The notes under the pieces are model-generated. The model had not been told where the DNA came from and searched no databases. It was given only the letters and a program-made list of their open reading frames with translations. From contig SZOR01000160.1 in the NCBI GenBank assembly GCA_030263275.1, positions 1 through 7,225 on the forward strand: DNA of 7,225 nt, given 5' to 3'. Positions 1-5,331 of the stretch are shown here, one piece after another. Origin of the DNA: DSNY01 sp016861185. GTDB taxonomy: Bacteria > Pseudomonadota > Gammaproteobacteria > Burkholderiales > Burkholderiaceae_F. Each line of letters starts with the position of its first letter. Positions within the stretch are counted from its first letter, which is position 1. The translations under genes were made by a program, and so were the position numbers.

Positions 1-778
1 GGCCGTCGCGTTCCCACAGTCCGACGCCGGCGAGCTGCGCGGCAAGCTGCATGCGCTGCGCGAGCTCCTGGCGCTGCCGCTCGGCGCGGCTGCGCGCGGT
101 GACATCCAGCAGCACGCCGACGAAGCGCGCCGCGCCGTCGGCGCGCGCGACGACGCGGCCGCGCGCGTTGAAGCAGCGCTCCGCGCCGTCGCTGCGCAGG
201 AAGCGGAAGTCGACGTCGCCGATTTCGTCGGCGGCGAGCGCGTGCGCGCGCGCGGCGGCCACGCGTGCGCGATCGTCGGGATGCACCTGCGCCAGCATCT
301 CGTCGGCCGAGAGCGGCCCGCGTTCGCGCGGCGTGCCGGTCAGCGCATACATCTCGTCGCTCCAGCGCACCACGCCGGTCGCAAGGTCGCGCTCCCAGAC
401 GCCGACGCCGACCGCGTCCATCGTCAACTGCAGTTGCGCCCGCACGCTCGCGAGCGCGTCTGCGTCCGGCGCGAGCGGGGTCAGCCAGACGGCGGCCCAA
501 CGCCCGCCGTCGGCTGCGGCCGCGCGCAGGCGAAACCGCGCCGAGCCCGCTTCGAGCGGCGTTGCTTCGCCGGCGGAGACGCCGCGCACGGCGCAGCCGG
601 TCAGCGCCGCGCGCAAGGCTTCGTCGTTCTCGGCCGACGCGCCGAGCGCGAAGCGGGCCGCGGCGTTGACGTGCACGACACGGCGCGCGAACCGATCGAC
701 CAGCACGGCCGGCGCGGGCGCGACGTCGATCAGCGCGACGAACTGCGCCGGCTCGGAGGCTGGCTCGGCGCCGTTCAT
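1..778 (-). CDS. Multi-PAS sensor protein, probably a sensor histidine kinase (partial, C-terminus outside window)
   Basis: The frame is open from an ATG at 776-778 to the window edge (259 codons), so only the N-terminal sensory part is visible. Residues about 13-100 look like a divergent PAS domain (DVAPAPAVLVDRFARRVVHV). Residues about 114-235 form a clear PAS_3/PAC unit: GVGVWERDLATG, then WSDEMYALTG, then VHPDDRARV, ending with FVGVLLDVTARSRAERQ. A third PAS begins near residue 240 (MQLAAQLAGVGLWERD), repeating the opening of the second. No transmembrane segment is seen, so it is probably cytoplasmic. PAS domains of this kind sense small molecules or redox state, but the ligand cannot be read from the sequence. 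The start codon overlaps the stop of the upstream receiver gene (ATGA), which implies translational coupling and joint function. Kinase, GGDEF or other output domains would lie to the left of the window. Histidine kinase is the likeliest output given the receiver partner, but this is inference. Confidence 0.85.
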   Translation of the reverse strand, partial: MNGAEPASEPAQFVALIDVAPAPAVLVDRFARRVVHVNAAARFALGASAENDEALRAALTGCAVRGVSAGEATPLEAGSARFRLRAAAADGGRWAAVWLTPLAPDADALASVRAQLQLTMDAVGVGVWERDLATGVVRWSDEMYALTGTPRERGPLSADEMLAQVHPDDRARVAAARAHALAADEIGDVDFRFLRSDGAERCFNARGRVVARADGAARFVGVLLDVTARSRAERQRQELAQRMQLAAQLAGVGLWERDG

Positions 779-1581
779 CGCCGCGGCGCCTGTTGCGGGG
801 GCGGCAGCAGCACGGCCAGCACGGCGTGCAGCTCGTCGGTCACCGCGGGAATCGCGGTTGCCGCCTTTTCGATCCTGCCTTCGGCGGCGGCGCGATGCAC
901 CGTGTCGGCGAGCCCGGCCAGACCCGAGGCGCCCATGAACTCGGCGCTGGCGCGCAGGCCGACGGCCGCGTGCGCGAGTTCGGCCGCCGCTTCGCGCGCG
1001 ACCGCGCGCTGCATCGCTTCGAGCAACTGCGTGCAGTTCAGCGCGAAGGTCTCGAGCACCGTCGGCGCGAAGGCCGCGTCGTCGGGGCGCACGCGGCGCA
1101 GGCGGTGCGCGGTCGCCGCAAGCCGCTGCGCATCGCTGGCGGCGCCGGCGCGCGCGCGCAACGGCACGCAGCGTTCGATCGCCGCGCCCAGCGTGGCGGC
1201 CTGAACGGGTTTGCTCAGGTGCTCGAAGAAACCCGCCATCAGGCAGCGCAGGCGGTCCTGCGCCGACGCGTAGCCGGTCACCGCGATCACCGGCAGCGGC
1301 GCGCGGCCGAACGCGGCTTCGCGCCCGCGCAGTGCGCGCAACACGTCGAAGCCGTCGCGGTCCGGCATCCCGATGTCGAGCAGCATCAGGTCGGCGGCGT
1401 CGGCGAGCGCGAGCCGGATCGCCTCGTCCGGATGGACCGGCGTCAGCGCCTCGTGGCCGAGCAGCGCCAGCAGGCGCGCCTGCAGCGAACGCGAGATCGG
1501 ATCGTCGTCGAGCACGATCGCGCGCACGCGGCTCGGTGCGCACGGTTCTTCGAGGACGTTCTGGAGCGAGTCGGGGAGCAC
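775..1581 (-). CDS. Response-regulator receiver protein with degenerate Hpt-like C-terminal domain
   Basis: 268 residues from a GTG start. No ATG, and no other GTG or TTG, lies between it and the upstream in-frame stop. Residues 19-140 are a CheY-like receiver: acidic pocket Asp25-Asp26, phospho-acceptor Asp69 in LMLLDIGMPDRDG, Thr102 in VIAVTGYAS and Lys124 in HLSKPV. The domain should therefore accept phosphate. Residues about 165-255 are helical and align with Hpt (histidine phosphotransfer) domains. However, the HxLKG motif is replaced by VGLRA at 207-211, so the catalytic His is Val207 when the downstream Met-Gly-Ala (216-218) is used as anchor; the nearest His is His204. There is no DNA-binding or enzymatic output domain. 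It lies directly upstream of, and overlaps by 4 bp, the PAS sensor gene, so it is likely part of the same phosphorelay, perhaps as a phosphate sink or docking protein. The receiver call is firm; the Hpt ancestry is moderately supported. Confidence 0.88.
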   Translation of the reverse strand: MLPDSLQNVLEEPCAPSRVRAIVLDDDPISRSLQARLLALLGHEALTPVHPDEAIRLALADAADLMLLDIGMPDRDGFDVLRALRGREAAFGRAPLPVIAVTGYASAQDRLRCLMAGFFEHLSKPVQAATLGAAIERCVPLRARAGAASDAQRLAATAHRLRRVRPDDAAFAPTVLETFALNCTQLLEAMQRAVAREAAAELAHAAVGLRASAEFMGASGLAGLADTVHRAAAEGRIEKAATAIPAVTDELHAVLAVLLPPPQQAPRR

Positions 1582-1681
1582 GGTGTCTTCGTTCGTCCGG
1601 ATTGCGCGACACGACGGCTCGCGGACTCAATGCCCGCCGCTGCCGCGCATCCACTGCGGCGCAATCTAAGCGAGAACGGCG

Positions 1682-1694
1682 ACCCCTGAGGGGT
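1682..1694. promoter_or_regulatory. Palindrome ACCCCT-G-AGGGGT in the divergent intergenic region
   Basis: Perfect 6-bp inverted repeat around a central G. The octamer ACCCCTGA inside it (1682-1689) recurs at 1723-1730 in the second palindrome, 41 bp away. It lies between the divergent receiver gene and the FAD hydroxylase gene, a normal position for an operator. The binding protein is unknown. The receiver protein encoded next door lacks a DNA-binding domain and cannot be the direct regulator. Confidence 0.4.
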
Positions 1695-1712
1695 GGTTTC
1701 GTCAAACTGATA

Positions 1713-1732
1713 CTTCAGGGATACCCCTGAAG
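1713..1732. promoter_or_regulatory. Probable operator: perfect palindrome CTTCAGGG-ATAC-CCCTGAAG
   Basis: 8-bp perfect arms around a 4-bp centre. Its centre is about 26 bp upstream of the -10-like TATGAT at 1749-1754, so it would overlap the -35 region of a plus-strand promoter. That is the geometry of class II activators such as LuxR-type proteins. TACCCCT within it (1722-1728) fits the NarL-type heptamer TACYYMT, a weak hint only. No run of T follows, so a terminator is unlikely. Confidence 0.45.
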
Positions 1733-1748
1733 ATGCCGGGCGGCTCGT

Positions 1749-1754
1749 TATGAT
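1749..1754 (+). promoter_or_regulatory. -10-like box TATGAT upstream of the FAD hydroxylase gene
   Basis: One mismatch from TATAAT in an otherwise GC-rich region, 70 bp before the chosen start. No good -35 hexamer lies 16-18 bp upstream; the palindrome at 1713-1732 covers that position. This would suit an activator-dependent promoter. Assigned by eye only. Confidence 0.35.
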
Positions 1755-1778
1755 CCGTAACCTTGGGTAGAGGCCGTA

Positions 1779-1799
1779 TTCCCTTCGCGACGAAGGGAA
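1779..1799 (+). promoter_or_regulatory. Strong hairpin in the presumed 5' UTR of the FAD hydroxylase gene
   Basis: Perfect 9-bp arms TTCCCTTCG and CGAAGGGAA around CGA, ending 25 bp before the ATG at 1825. It would form a stable stem in the leader transcript. No T-tract follows on the plus strand. It could protect the mRNA end, limit translation or bind a protein; the sequence does not say which. Confidence 0.45.
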
Positions 1800-1824
1800 A
1801 CGCGGTCCCCGTTTGCGAGCCACG

Positions 1825-3021
1825 ATGCCGGCGTCTTCCACATCCTCATCGGCCGCGGCCCGCGTCGATGTCGCCGTTGTCGGCGCCGGCGTGGCGGGCC
1901 TTGCGGCAGCGCTCGGCTGTGCGCAGCAGGGACTGAAGGTTGCGTTGATCGGACCGGCCGCGCGCGCGCACGTGCCGAGCGCGGCGGCGCCGTTCGACGT
2001 GCGCATCTATGCGATCGCCCCGGGCGCGACCGCGCTGCTCGCTCAGCTCGGCGCATGGAACAAGATCGACGCGGCGCGCGTGTGCCGCGTCGAGCGGATG
2101 CGCGTGTTCGGCGACGCGGGCGAGGCGCTGACCTTCGATGCGTACTCGGCCGCGGTCGAGCGGCTCGCGACGATCGTCGAGGAAGGCGAACTGCTCCGCG
2201 TGCTCGCGGCGGCGTGCGACTACCAACCCGCGCTCCGCCGCGAAAGCGCGCCGCTGGCCGCGCTGCGCGCCGACGCCGATGCGGCGCGCATCGAACTCGA
2301 CGACGGCCGCACGATCGAGGCGCGCGTGGTGATCGGCGCCGACGGCGCGCAGTCGGCCGTGCGTGCGGCCATCGGCGCGAATGCGGACGTCCACGACTAC
2401 CGCCAGCAGGGCGTGGTCGCGAATTTCGCGTGCGAGCATCCGCACCAGGACACGGCCTTCCAGTGGTTCACCGACGAGGGCGTGCTCGCGCTATTGCCGC
2501 TGCCGGGGGAGCGCGTATCGATGGTGTGGTCCGCTCCCGATGCGCTCGCTGCGCAGCTGACGCAGCTTGCGCCCGAGGCGCTCGCGGCGCGCGTTACACA
2601 ACGCTCGGGACACGCACTCGGCGCGCTCGCGTCGATCGGCGCGGCGCACGCCTTCCCGCTGCGTCGCATCCGCGTCGACCGGCTGGTCGCGCCGCGCGTC
2701 GCGCTGCTCGGCGACGCCGCGCACGTGGTGCATCCGCTGGCGGGGCAGGGATTGAACCTCGGACTGCTCGACGTGTCCGAGTGGCTGCGCGTGCTCGCGG
2801 CGCGCGAGCCGTTCCGCGATCCGGGCGACCTCGTGCTGCTGCGGCGCTACGAGCGCGCTCGCGCCGAACCGCTCGCGCTGATGCGCTGGACGACCGACGG
2901 GCTGAGCCGGCTGTTCGCCGCCGACGACCCCTGGGTTCGCCGCCTTCGCAACACGGGGCTGGCGGCGGTCGAGCGGATCGCGCCGCTGAAGCGCGCGCTG
3001 ATACGGCACGCGCTGGGTTAG
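1825..3021 (+). CDS. UbiH/UbiF/VisC/COQ6-family FAD-dependent hydroxylase (ubiquinone biosynthesis type)
   Basis: 398 residues, a normal length for the family. The enzyme is a class A flavoprotein monooxygenase that uses FAD, NAD(P)H and O2, most likely to hydroxylate the ubiquinone ring. Motifs in order: dinucleotide-binding VAVVGAGVAGL (GxGxxG at 20-25), the DG motif VVIGADGAQSAVRAA (Asp173), and the second FAD/ribityl motif GDAAHVVHPLAGQGLNLG (296-313). The last matches the UbiH/COQ6 signature closely. The start is taken as ATG 1825, with a weak GAG 5 bases upstream; an in-frame TTG at 1813 would add four residues and is less likely. The gene diverges from the signalling genes and is followed 63 bp later by dsbC on the same strand. 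Which ring position (C1, C5 or C6) it acts on cannot be told from sequence alone, because UbiH, UbiF, UbiI, UbiL and UbiM are paralogues; no symbol is given for that reason. Confidence 0.92.
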   Translation: MPASSTSSSAAARVDVAVVGAGVAGLAAALGCAQQGLKVALIGPAARAHVPSAAAPFDVRIYAIAPGATALLAQLGAWNKIDAARVCRVERMRVFGDAGEALTFDAYSAAVERLATIVEEGELLRVLAAACDYQPALRRESAPLAALRADADAARIELDDGRTIEARVVIGADGAQSAVRAAIGANADVHDYRQQGVVANFACEHPHQDTAFQWFTDEGVLALLPLPGERVSMVWSAPDALAAQLTQLAPEALAARVTQRSGHALGALASIGAAHAFPLRRIRVDRLVAPRVALLGDAAHVVHPLAGQGLNLGLLDVSEWLRVLAAREPFRDPGDLVLLRRYERARAEPLALMRWTTDGLSRLFAADDPWVRRLRNTGLAAVERIAPLKRALIRHALG

Positions 3022-3042
3022 CCCGGCGCGGTCTTTCACTTC

Positions 3043-3070
3043 GGGCGCCCCGCTAGACTGGCGCCCTTTT
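3043..3070 (+). terminator. GC-rich hairpin followed by TTTT between the hydroxylase gene and dsbC (possible weak terminator)
   Basis: Arms GGGCGCC (3043-3049) and GGCGCCC (3060-3066) enclose a 10-base loop and are followed by four T (3067-3070). This resembles a short intrinsic terminator. The loop contains TAGACT (3054-3059), which could be a -10 box for dsbC. The site may therefore partly end hydroxylase transcripts while starting dsbC ones. The T-tract is short and both readings are uncertain. Confidence 0.4.
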
Positions 3071-3084
3071 GCAGAGGAATCCCG

Positions 3085-3837
3085 ATGAAGTCCTGGTGGG
3101 TGGCCGCGCTCGCAGCGGCGATGTCGTGCGGCGCGCTGGCACAGGTCTTGCCGCCCGCAAAAGGCGAGGCGCGCAAGGACGCCGCGCGCGCGGACGAAGC
3201 GGCGCTGCGCGCGCGCGTCGAAGCGCGCATGGGCGCGAAGCCCGACACGGTCACGCGCATGCCTTTCGGGCTGTACGAGGTCGTCATCGGCACCGAGATC
3301 TTCTACGTCGATGCGGCGGTCAACTACGTGATCGCCGGCAGAGTGTTCGACGCGCGCACGCGCGAGGACCTGACCTCGAAGAAGCGCGACGAGCTGCTGA
3401 AGGTCGACATCAAGTCGCTGCCGCTCGAAAACGCCGTGAAGAGCGTGCGCGGCGACGGCTCGCGCACGCTGGTGACCTTCGAGGATCCGAACTGCCCTTA
3501 CTGCAAGAAGCTGTTCAGGGACCTCGACGGACTGAAGAACGTGACGATCTACACGTTCCTGTATCCGATCCTGTCGCAGGATTCGTTCGAGAAGTCGCGC
3601 GCGGTCTGGTGCGCCAAGGATCGCGCCGCCGCGTGGGCCGATCTGATGGGCAACGGCAAGGTGCCGCCCGCGCCGGCCGCGGACTGCAAGCACCCGCTGC
3701 AGCAGGTGCTCGAACTGGGCCAGAAGCTCGACATCACCGGCACGCCGACGCTGATCTTCCCGAGCGGCAAACGCGCCCCCGGCGCGGTGCCGCTCGAGCG
3801 CATCGAACAGATGCTCGCCGAGCCGGCGGCGAAGTAG
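3085..3837 (+). CDS. dsbC: Periplasmic thiol:disulfide interchange protein DsbC
   Basis: 250 residues. The product is a periplasmic disulfide isomerase that corrects wrong disulfides in secreted proteins and is kept reduced by DsbD. Residues 1-19 form a Sec signal peptide (MKSWWVAALAAAMSCGALA, likely cleaved before Gln20). An N-terminal dimerisation region (about 35-110) precedes a thioredoxin-fold domain with the active site FEDPNCPYCKK (Cys137, Cys140) and the cis-proline loop TGTPTLIF (Pro211). A second cysteine pair (Cys166, Cys191) probably forms the structural disulfide. The active-site dipeptide is Pro-Tyr, as in E. coli DsbG, whereas E. coli DsbC has Gly-Tyr; size and overall pattern still favour DsbC. 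The start is ATG 3085 with Shine-Dalgarno AGAGGA six bases upstream (3073-3078). It follows the hydroxylase gene by 63 bp. Oxygen-dependent quinone synthesis and DsbC have no direct functional link, so shared orientation may be only positional. Confidence 0.93.
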   Translation: MKSWWVAALAAAMSCGALAQVLPPAKGEARKDAARADEAALRARVEARMGAKPDTVTRMPFGLYEVVIGTEIFYVDAAVNYVIAGRVFDARTREDLTSKKRDELLKVDIKSLPLENAVKSVRGDGSRTLVTFEDPNCPYCKKLFRDLDGLKNVTIYTFLYPILSQDSFEKSRAVWCAKDRAAAWADLMGNGKVPPAPAADCKHPLQQVLELGQKLDITGTPTLIFPSGKRAPGAVPLERIEQMLAEPAAK

Positions 3838-3865
3838 CGCGCGCCGCTGCGAGGGAAACCGGATT

Positions 3866-3920
3866 CAACACCGAGACACAGAGAACTGCTTTTCTCCGTG
3901 TGCTCCGTGTCTCGGTGTTG
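3866..3920. repeat. Intergenic dyad-symmetric repeat, copy A (between dsbC and mltA)
   Basis: Perfect 14-bp arms CAACACCGAGACAC (3866-3879) and GTGTCTCGGTGTTG (3907-3920). Inside them, CACAGAGAA (3877-3885) nearly complements TTCTCCGTG (3892-3900). The right side carries a duplicated CTCCGTGT (3894-3901 and 3903-3910), absent from the left, so the stem has a bulge. It resembles the CACAGAG-rich palindromes scattered through many environmental proteobacterial genomes (from memory). It fills the 98-bp gap between two convergent genes, where it could also act as a bidirectional terminator. Confidence 0.75.
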
Positions 3921-3935
3921 GATCAGCGCCTTCCT

Positions 3936-5204
3936 TCAGCGTGCAATCAGTGCGGCGGGCGTGAGGCCCTTCGGCACGAGGATCCACGTGGCGACATCGT
4001 GACGCTGGCGGCCGGCGACGGCGCCGGCTTCGCGGCCGGTGCCCCAGAAGAAGTCGAAACGCAGCGGCCCGCGGATCGCGCCGCCCGTGTCCTGCGCGGC
4101 CATCAAACGCACGAGCGGCGCGTTCGTCGCCGGATGCTGCGTGGAGATCACGACCGGCGCGCCGAGCGGAACGTACTGCGGATCGACCGCGACCGAATAG
4201 CCGGCCGTCAGCGGGACGGCCAGCGCGCCGAGCGGCCCCGCGCCGGGATCGCCGAGCGGCAGCTCGCGGAAGAAGACATAGCTTGGGTTCTGGTTCAGCA
4301 GTTCGTCGAGTCGCTGCGGATTGGCGCGCGCCCATGCCTGGATGCCCTGCATCGACGCGTCCTCGAGCTTCAGTTCGCCGCGCTCGACGAGCCAGCGGCC
4401 GATCGAGCGGTACGGATGGCCGTTGACGTCCGCGTAACCGACGCGCACGACGCTGCCGTCGGGCAGCCGCACGCGCCCCGAACCCTGCACCTGCAGGAAG
4501 AACGCCTCGATCGGATCGTCGACCCACAGCAGCTCGGCGCCCGCGAGCCGCGCGCCGTTCGTCAGTTCCTCGCGCGACCAGTACGGCACGACGCGTTTGC
4601 CGTTCGGTGTCTCGACGAGCCGCCCGCGCACGCGTTTGCCGGCGAGCTCCGGATGCAGGCTCGCCAGATCGACGATCAGCAGATCGTCGGGCGGCCGATG
4701 CAGCGGCACGGTGTAAGGCGGCGCCTTGGTGCGGCTGCCGTTGAGCAGCGGCTCGTAATAGCCGGTGATGCGGCCGCGGTCGGCCACGCCGATCAGCGCG
4801 CCGTTGCCGGCCGTGTCTTCGCGCGTCTCCGCGAGCACGCGCCAGGCGTCGAAGCGCTCGCGCAGATAGGCGCGGATCGCCGCCGCGCTGCCCGCGTCGA
4901 CCGCGGCGGCCGCCGCGCACGCCGGTTGCCACGCCGCGCGGCGCGTCCCGTTGCCGCGCTCGAATGCGCGGCACGAAGCGAGCCACGCCGGCCACGCCGC
5001 GACGAGGTCCGCATCGGCGAGCGCGGGCAGCGTTTCGAAGGCCACCTTCTCGTAGCGGGCCTGCGTGACCGTCTTGATCGCCGGCGGCGGCGCCGGCGGC
5101 AACGTTTGGCACGCGCCGAGCAAAAGCGCGGCGGCGAACGTGACCGCCCCCCTACAATGCGACGCAACGCGGCTCGTCAGCCGTACGCAATCCGCAATCC
5201 GCAA
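3936..5204 (-). CDS. mltA: Membrane-bound lytic murein transglycosylase A (lipoprotein)
   Basis: 422 residues. The enzyme cleaves the MurNAc-GlcNAc bond of peptidoglycan to give 1,6-anhydromuropeptides and is normally anchored to the outer membrane. A lipoprotein signal with lipobox LLLGAC gives lipidated Cys32, followed by a Pro-rich linker. Family motifs: RITGYYEP (145-152), FFLQVQGSG (235-243), VGYADVNGHPYRSIG (255-269), VPLGAPVVIST (345-355), and the catalytic 3D region AAQDTGGAIRGPLRFDFFWGTG (369-390) with Asp372 and Asp384. The last motif includes the expected catalytic Asp in DxGGAI. The start is TTG 5204: it is the only usual start codon between the upstream stop and the lipobox that leaves room for a signal peptide, and AGGAG (5211-5215) lies six bases before it. 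The TTG sits in a heptamer repeat. apaG is 127 bp upstream on the same strand, but a plus-strand small ORF occupies that gap. Confidence 0.94.
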   Translation of the reverse strand: MRIADCVRLTSRVASHCRGAVTFAAALLLGACQTLPPAPPPAIKTVTQARYEKVAFETLPALADADLVAAWPAWLASCRAFERGNGTRRAAWQPACAAAAAVDAGSAAAIRAYLRERFDAWRVLAETREDTAGNGALIGVADRGRITGYYEPLLNGSRTKAPPYTVPLHRPPDDLLIVDLASLHPELAGKRVRGRLVETPNGKRVVPYWSREELTNGARLAGAELLWVDDPIEAFFLQVQGSGRVRLPDGSVVRVGYADVNGHPYRSIGRWLVERGELKLEDASMQGIQAWARANPQRLDELLNQNPSYVFFRELPLGDPGAGPLGALAVPLTAGYSVAVDPQYVPLGAPVVISTQHPATNAPLVRLMAAQDTGGAIRGPLRFDFFWGTGREAGAVAGRQRHDVATWILVPKGLTPAALIAR

Positions 5205-5206
5205 TC
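5186..5206. repeat. Three perfect tandem copies of heptamer CGCAATC (GATTGCG on minus strand)
   Basis: Copies at 5186-5192, 5193-5199 and 5200-5206. On the minus strand the array holds the TTG start of mltA (5204-5202) and codes for its first residues (MRIADC). Each copy contains a TTG, and because 7 is not a multiple of 3 the three TTGs lie in three different frames. Only the one nearest the Shine-Dalgarno reads into mltA. Confidence 0.85.
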
Positions 5207-5210
5207 CGAG

Positions 5211-5215
5211 CTCCT
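5211..5215 (-). promoter_or_regulatory. Shine-Dalgarno AGGAG deciding the TTG start of mltA
   Basis: On the minus strand, AGGAG is followed by the six bases CTCGGA and then TTG at 5204. This spacing is ideal and supports an otherwise unusual start. The site lies in the 14 bp between the divergent starts of mltA and the small membrane ORF. Confidence 0.6.
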
Positions 5216-5218
5216 CGA

Positions 5219-5323
5219 ATGTGGCTCCTCGTCCTCGAAGCGCTGCTCGCGCTGGCCCTGCTGGTGTTCATCGTCTGGTGGACGATGTTCCACGGCCGCG
5301 ACAAGCATCCGCCCGGCGAGTGA
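5219..5323 (+). CDS. Small single-pass membrane protein (34 residues), function unknown
   Basis: ATG 5219 to TGA 5323 encodes 34 residues. Residues 2-24 are strongly hydrophobic with a Trp-Trp pair near the end (LALALLVFIVWWTMF). The tail is short, basic then acidic, and Pro-rich (HGRDKHPPGE), so an N-out/C-in single-pass inner-membrane topology is likely. The only charge within the helix is Glu7. It lies on the strand opposite to mltA and apaG and fills most of the gap between them, starting 14 bp from the mltA start and ending 8 bp before the apaG stop. The upstream ribosome site is weak (GAG at 5208-5210). Small ORFs of this kind beside mltA/apaG seem familiar from other Burkholderiales, but I cannot confirm that here. 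No function is inferred. The hydrophobic composition and clean fit between genes argue for a real gene. Confidence 0.6.
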   Translation: MWLLVLEALLALALLVFIVWWTMFHGRDKHPPGE

Positions 5324-5331
5324 GCCGTCGC

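Noticed and set aside
51..1689. Several long plus-strand open frames opposite the sensor and receiver genes
   Set aside because: They have Arg/Ala/Ser-rich low-complexity translations with no family motif. The minus-strand frames show clear PAS and receiver motifs, so these are shadows of high-GC coding DNA.
1700..1705. TTGACG on the minus strand as a -35 box for the receiver gene
   Set aside because: No acceptable -10 is seen 16-18 bp downstream; the nearest, TTAGAT, is about 31 bp away.
1813..1824. TTG 1813 as start of the FAD hydroxylase
   Set aside because: ATG 1825 lies four codons downstream, is the more usual codon and still leaves a normal N-terminus before GxGxxG.
3120..3145. Lipobox (AMSC) in the DsbC signal peptide
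   Set aside because: Cys15 would leave a very short hydrophobic segment. Standard signal peptidase I cleavage after ALA (17-19) fits better and is normal for DsbC.
3866..3920. CRISPR-like repeat or tRNA/small RNA gene in the dsbC-mltA gap
   Set aside because: There is one palindrome only, with no regularly spaced repeats and no cloverleaf or conserved tRNA elements.
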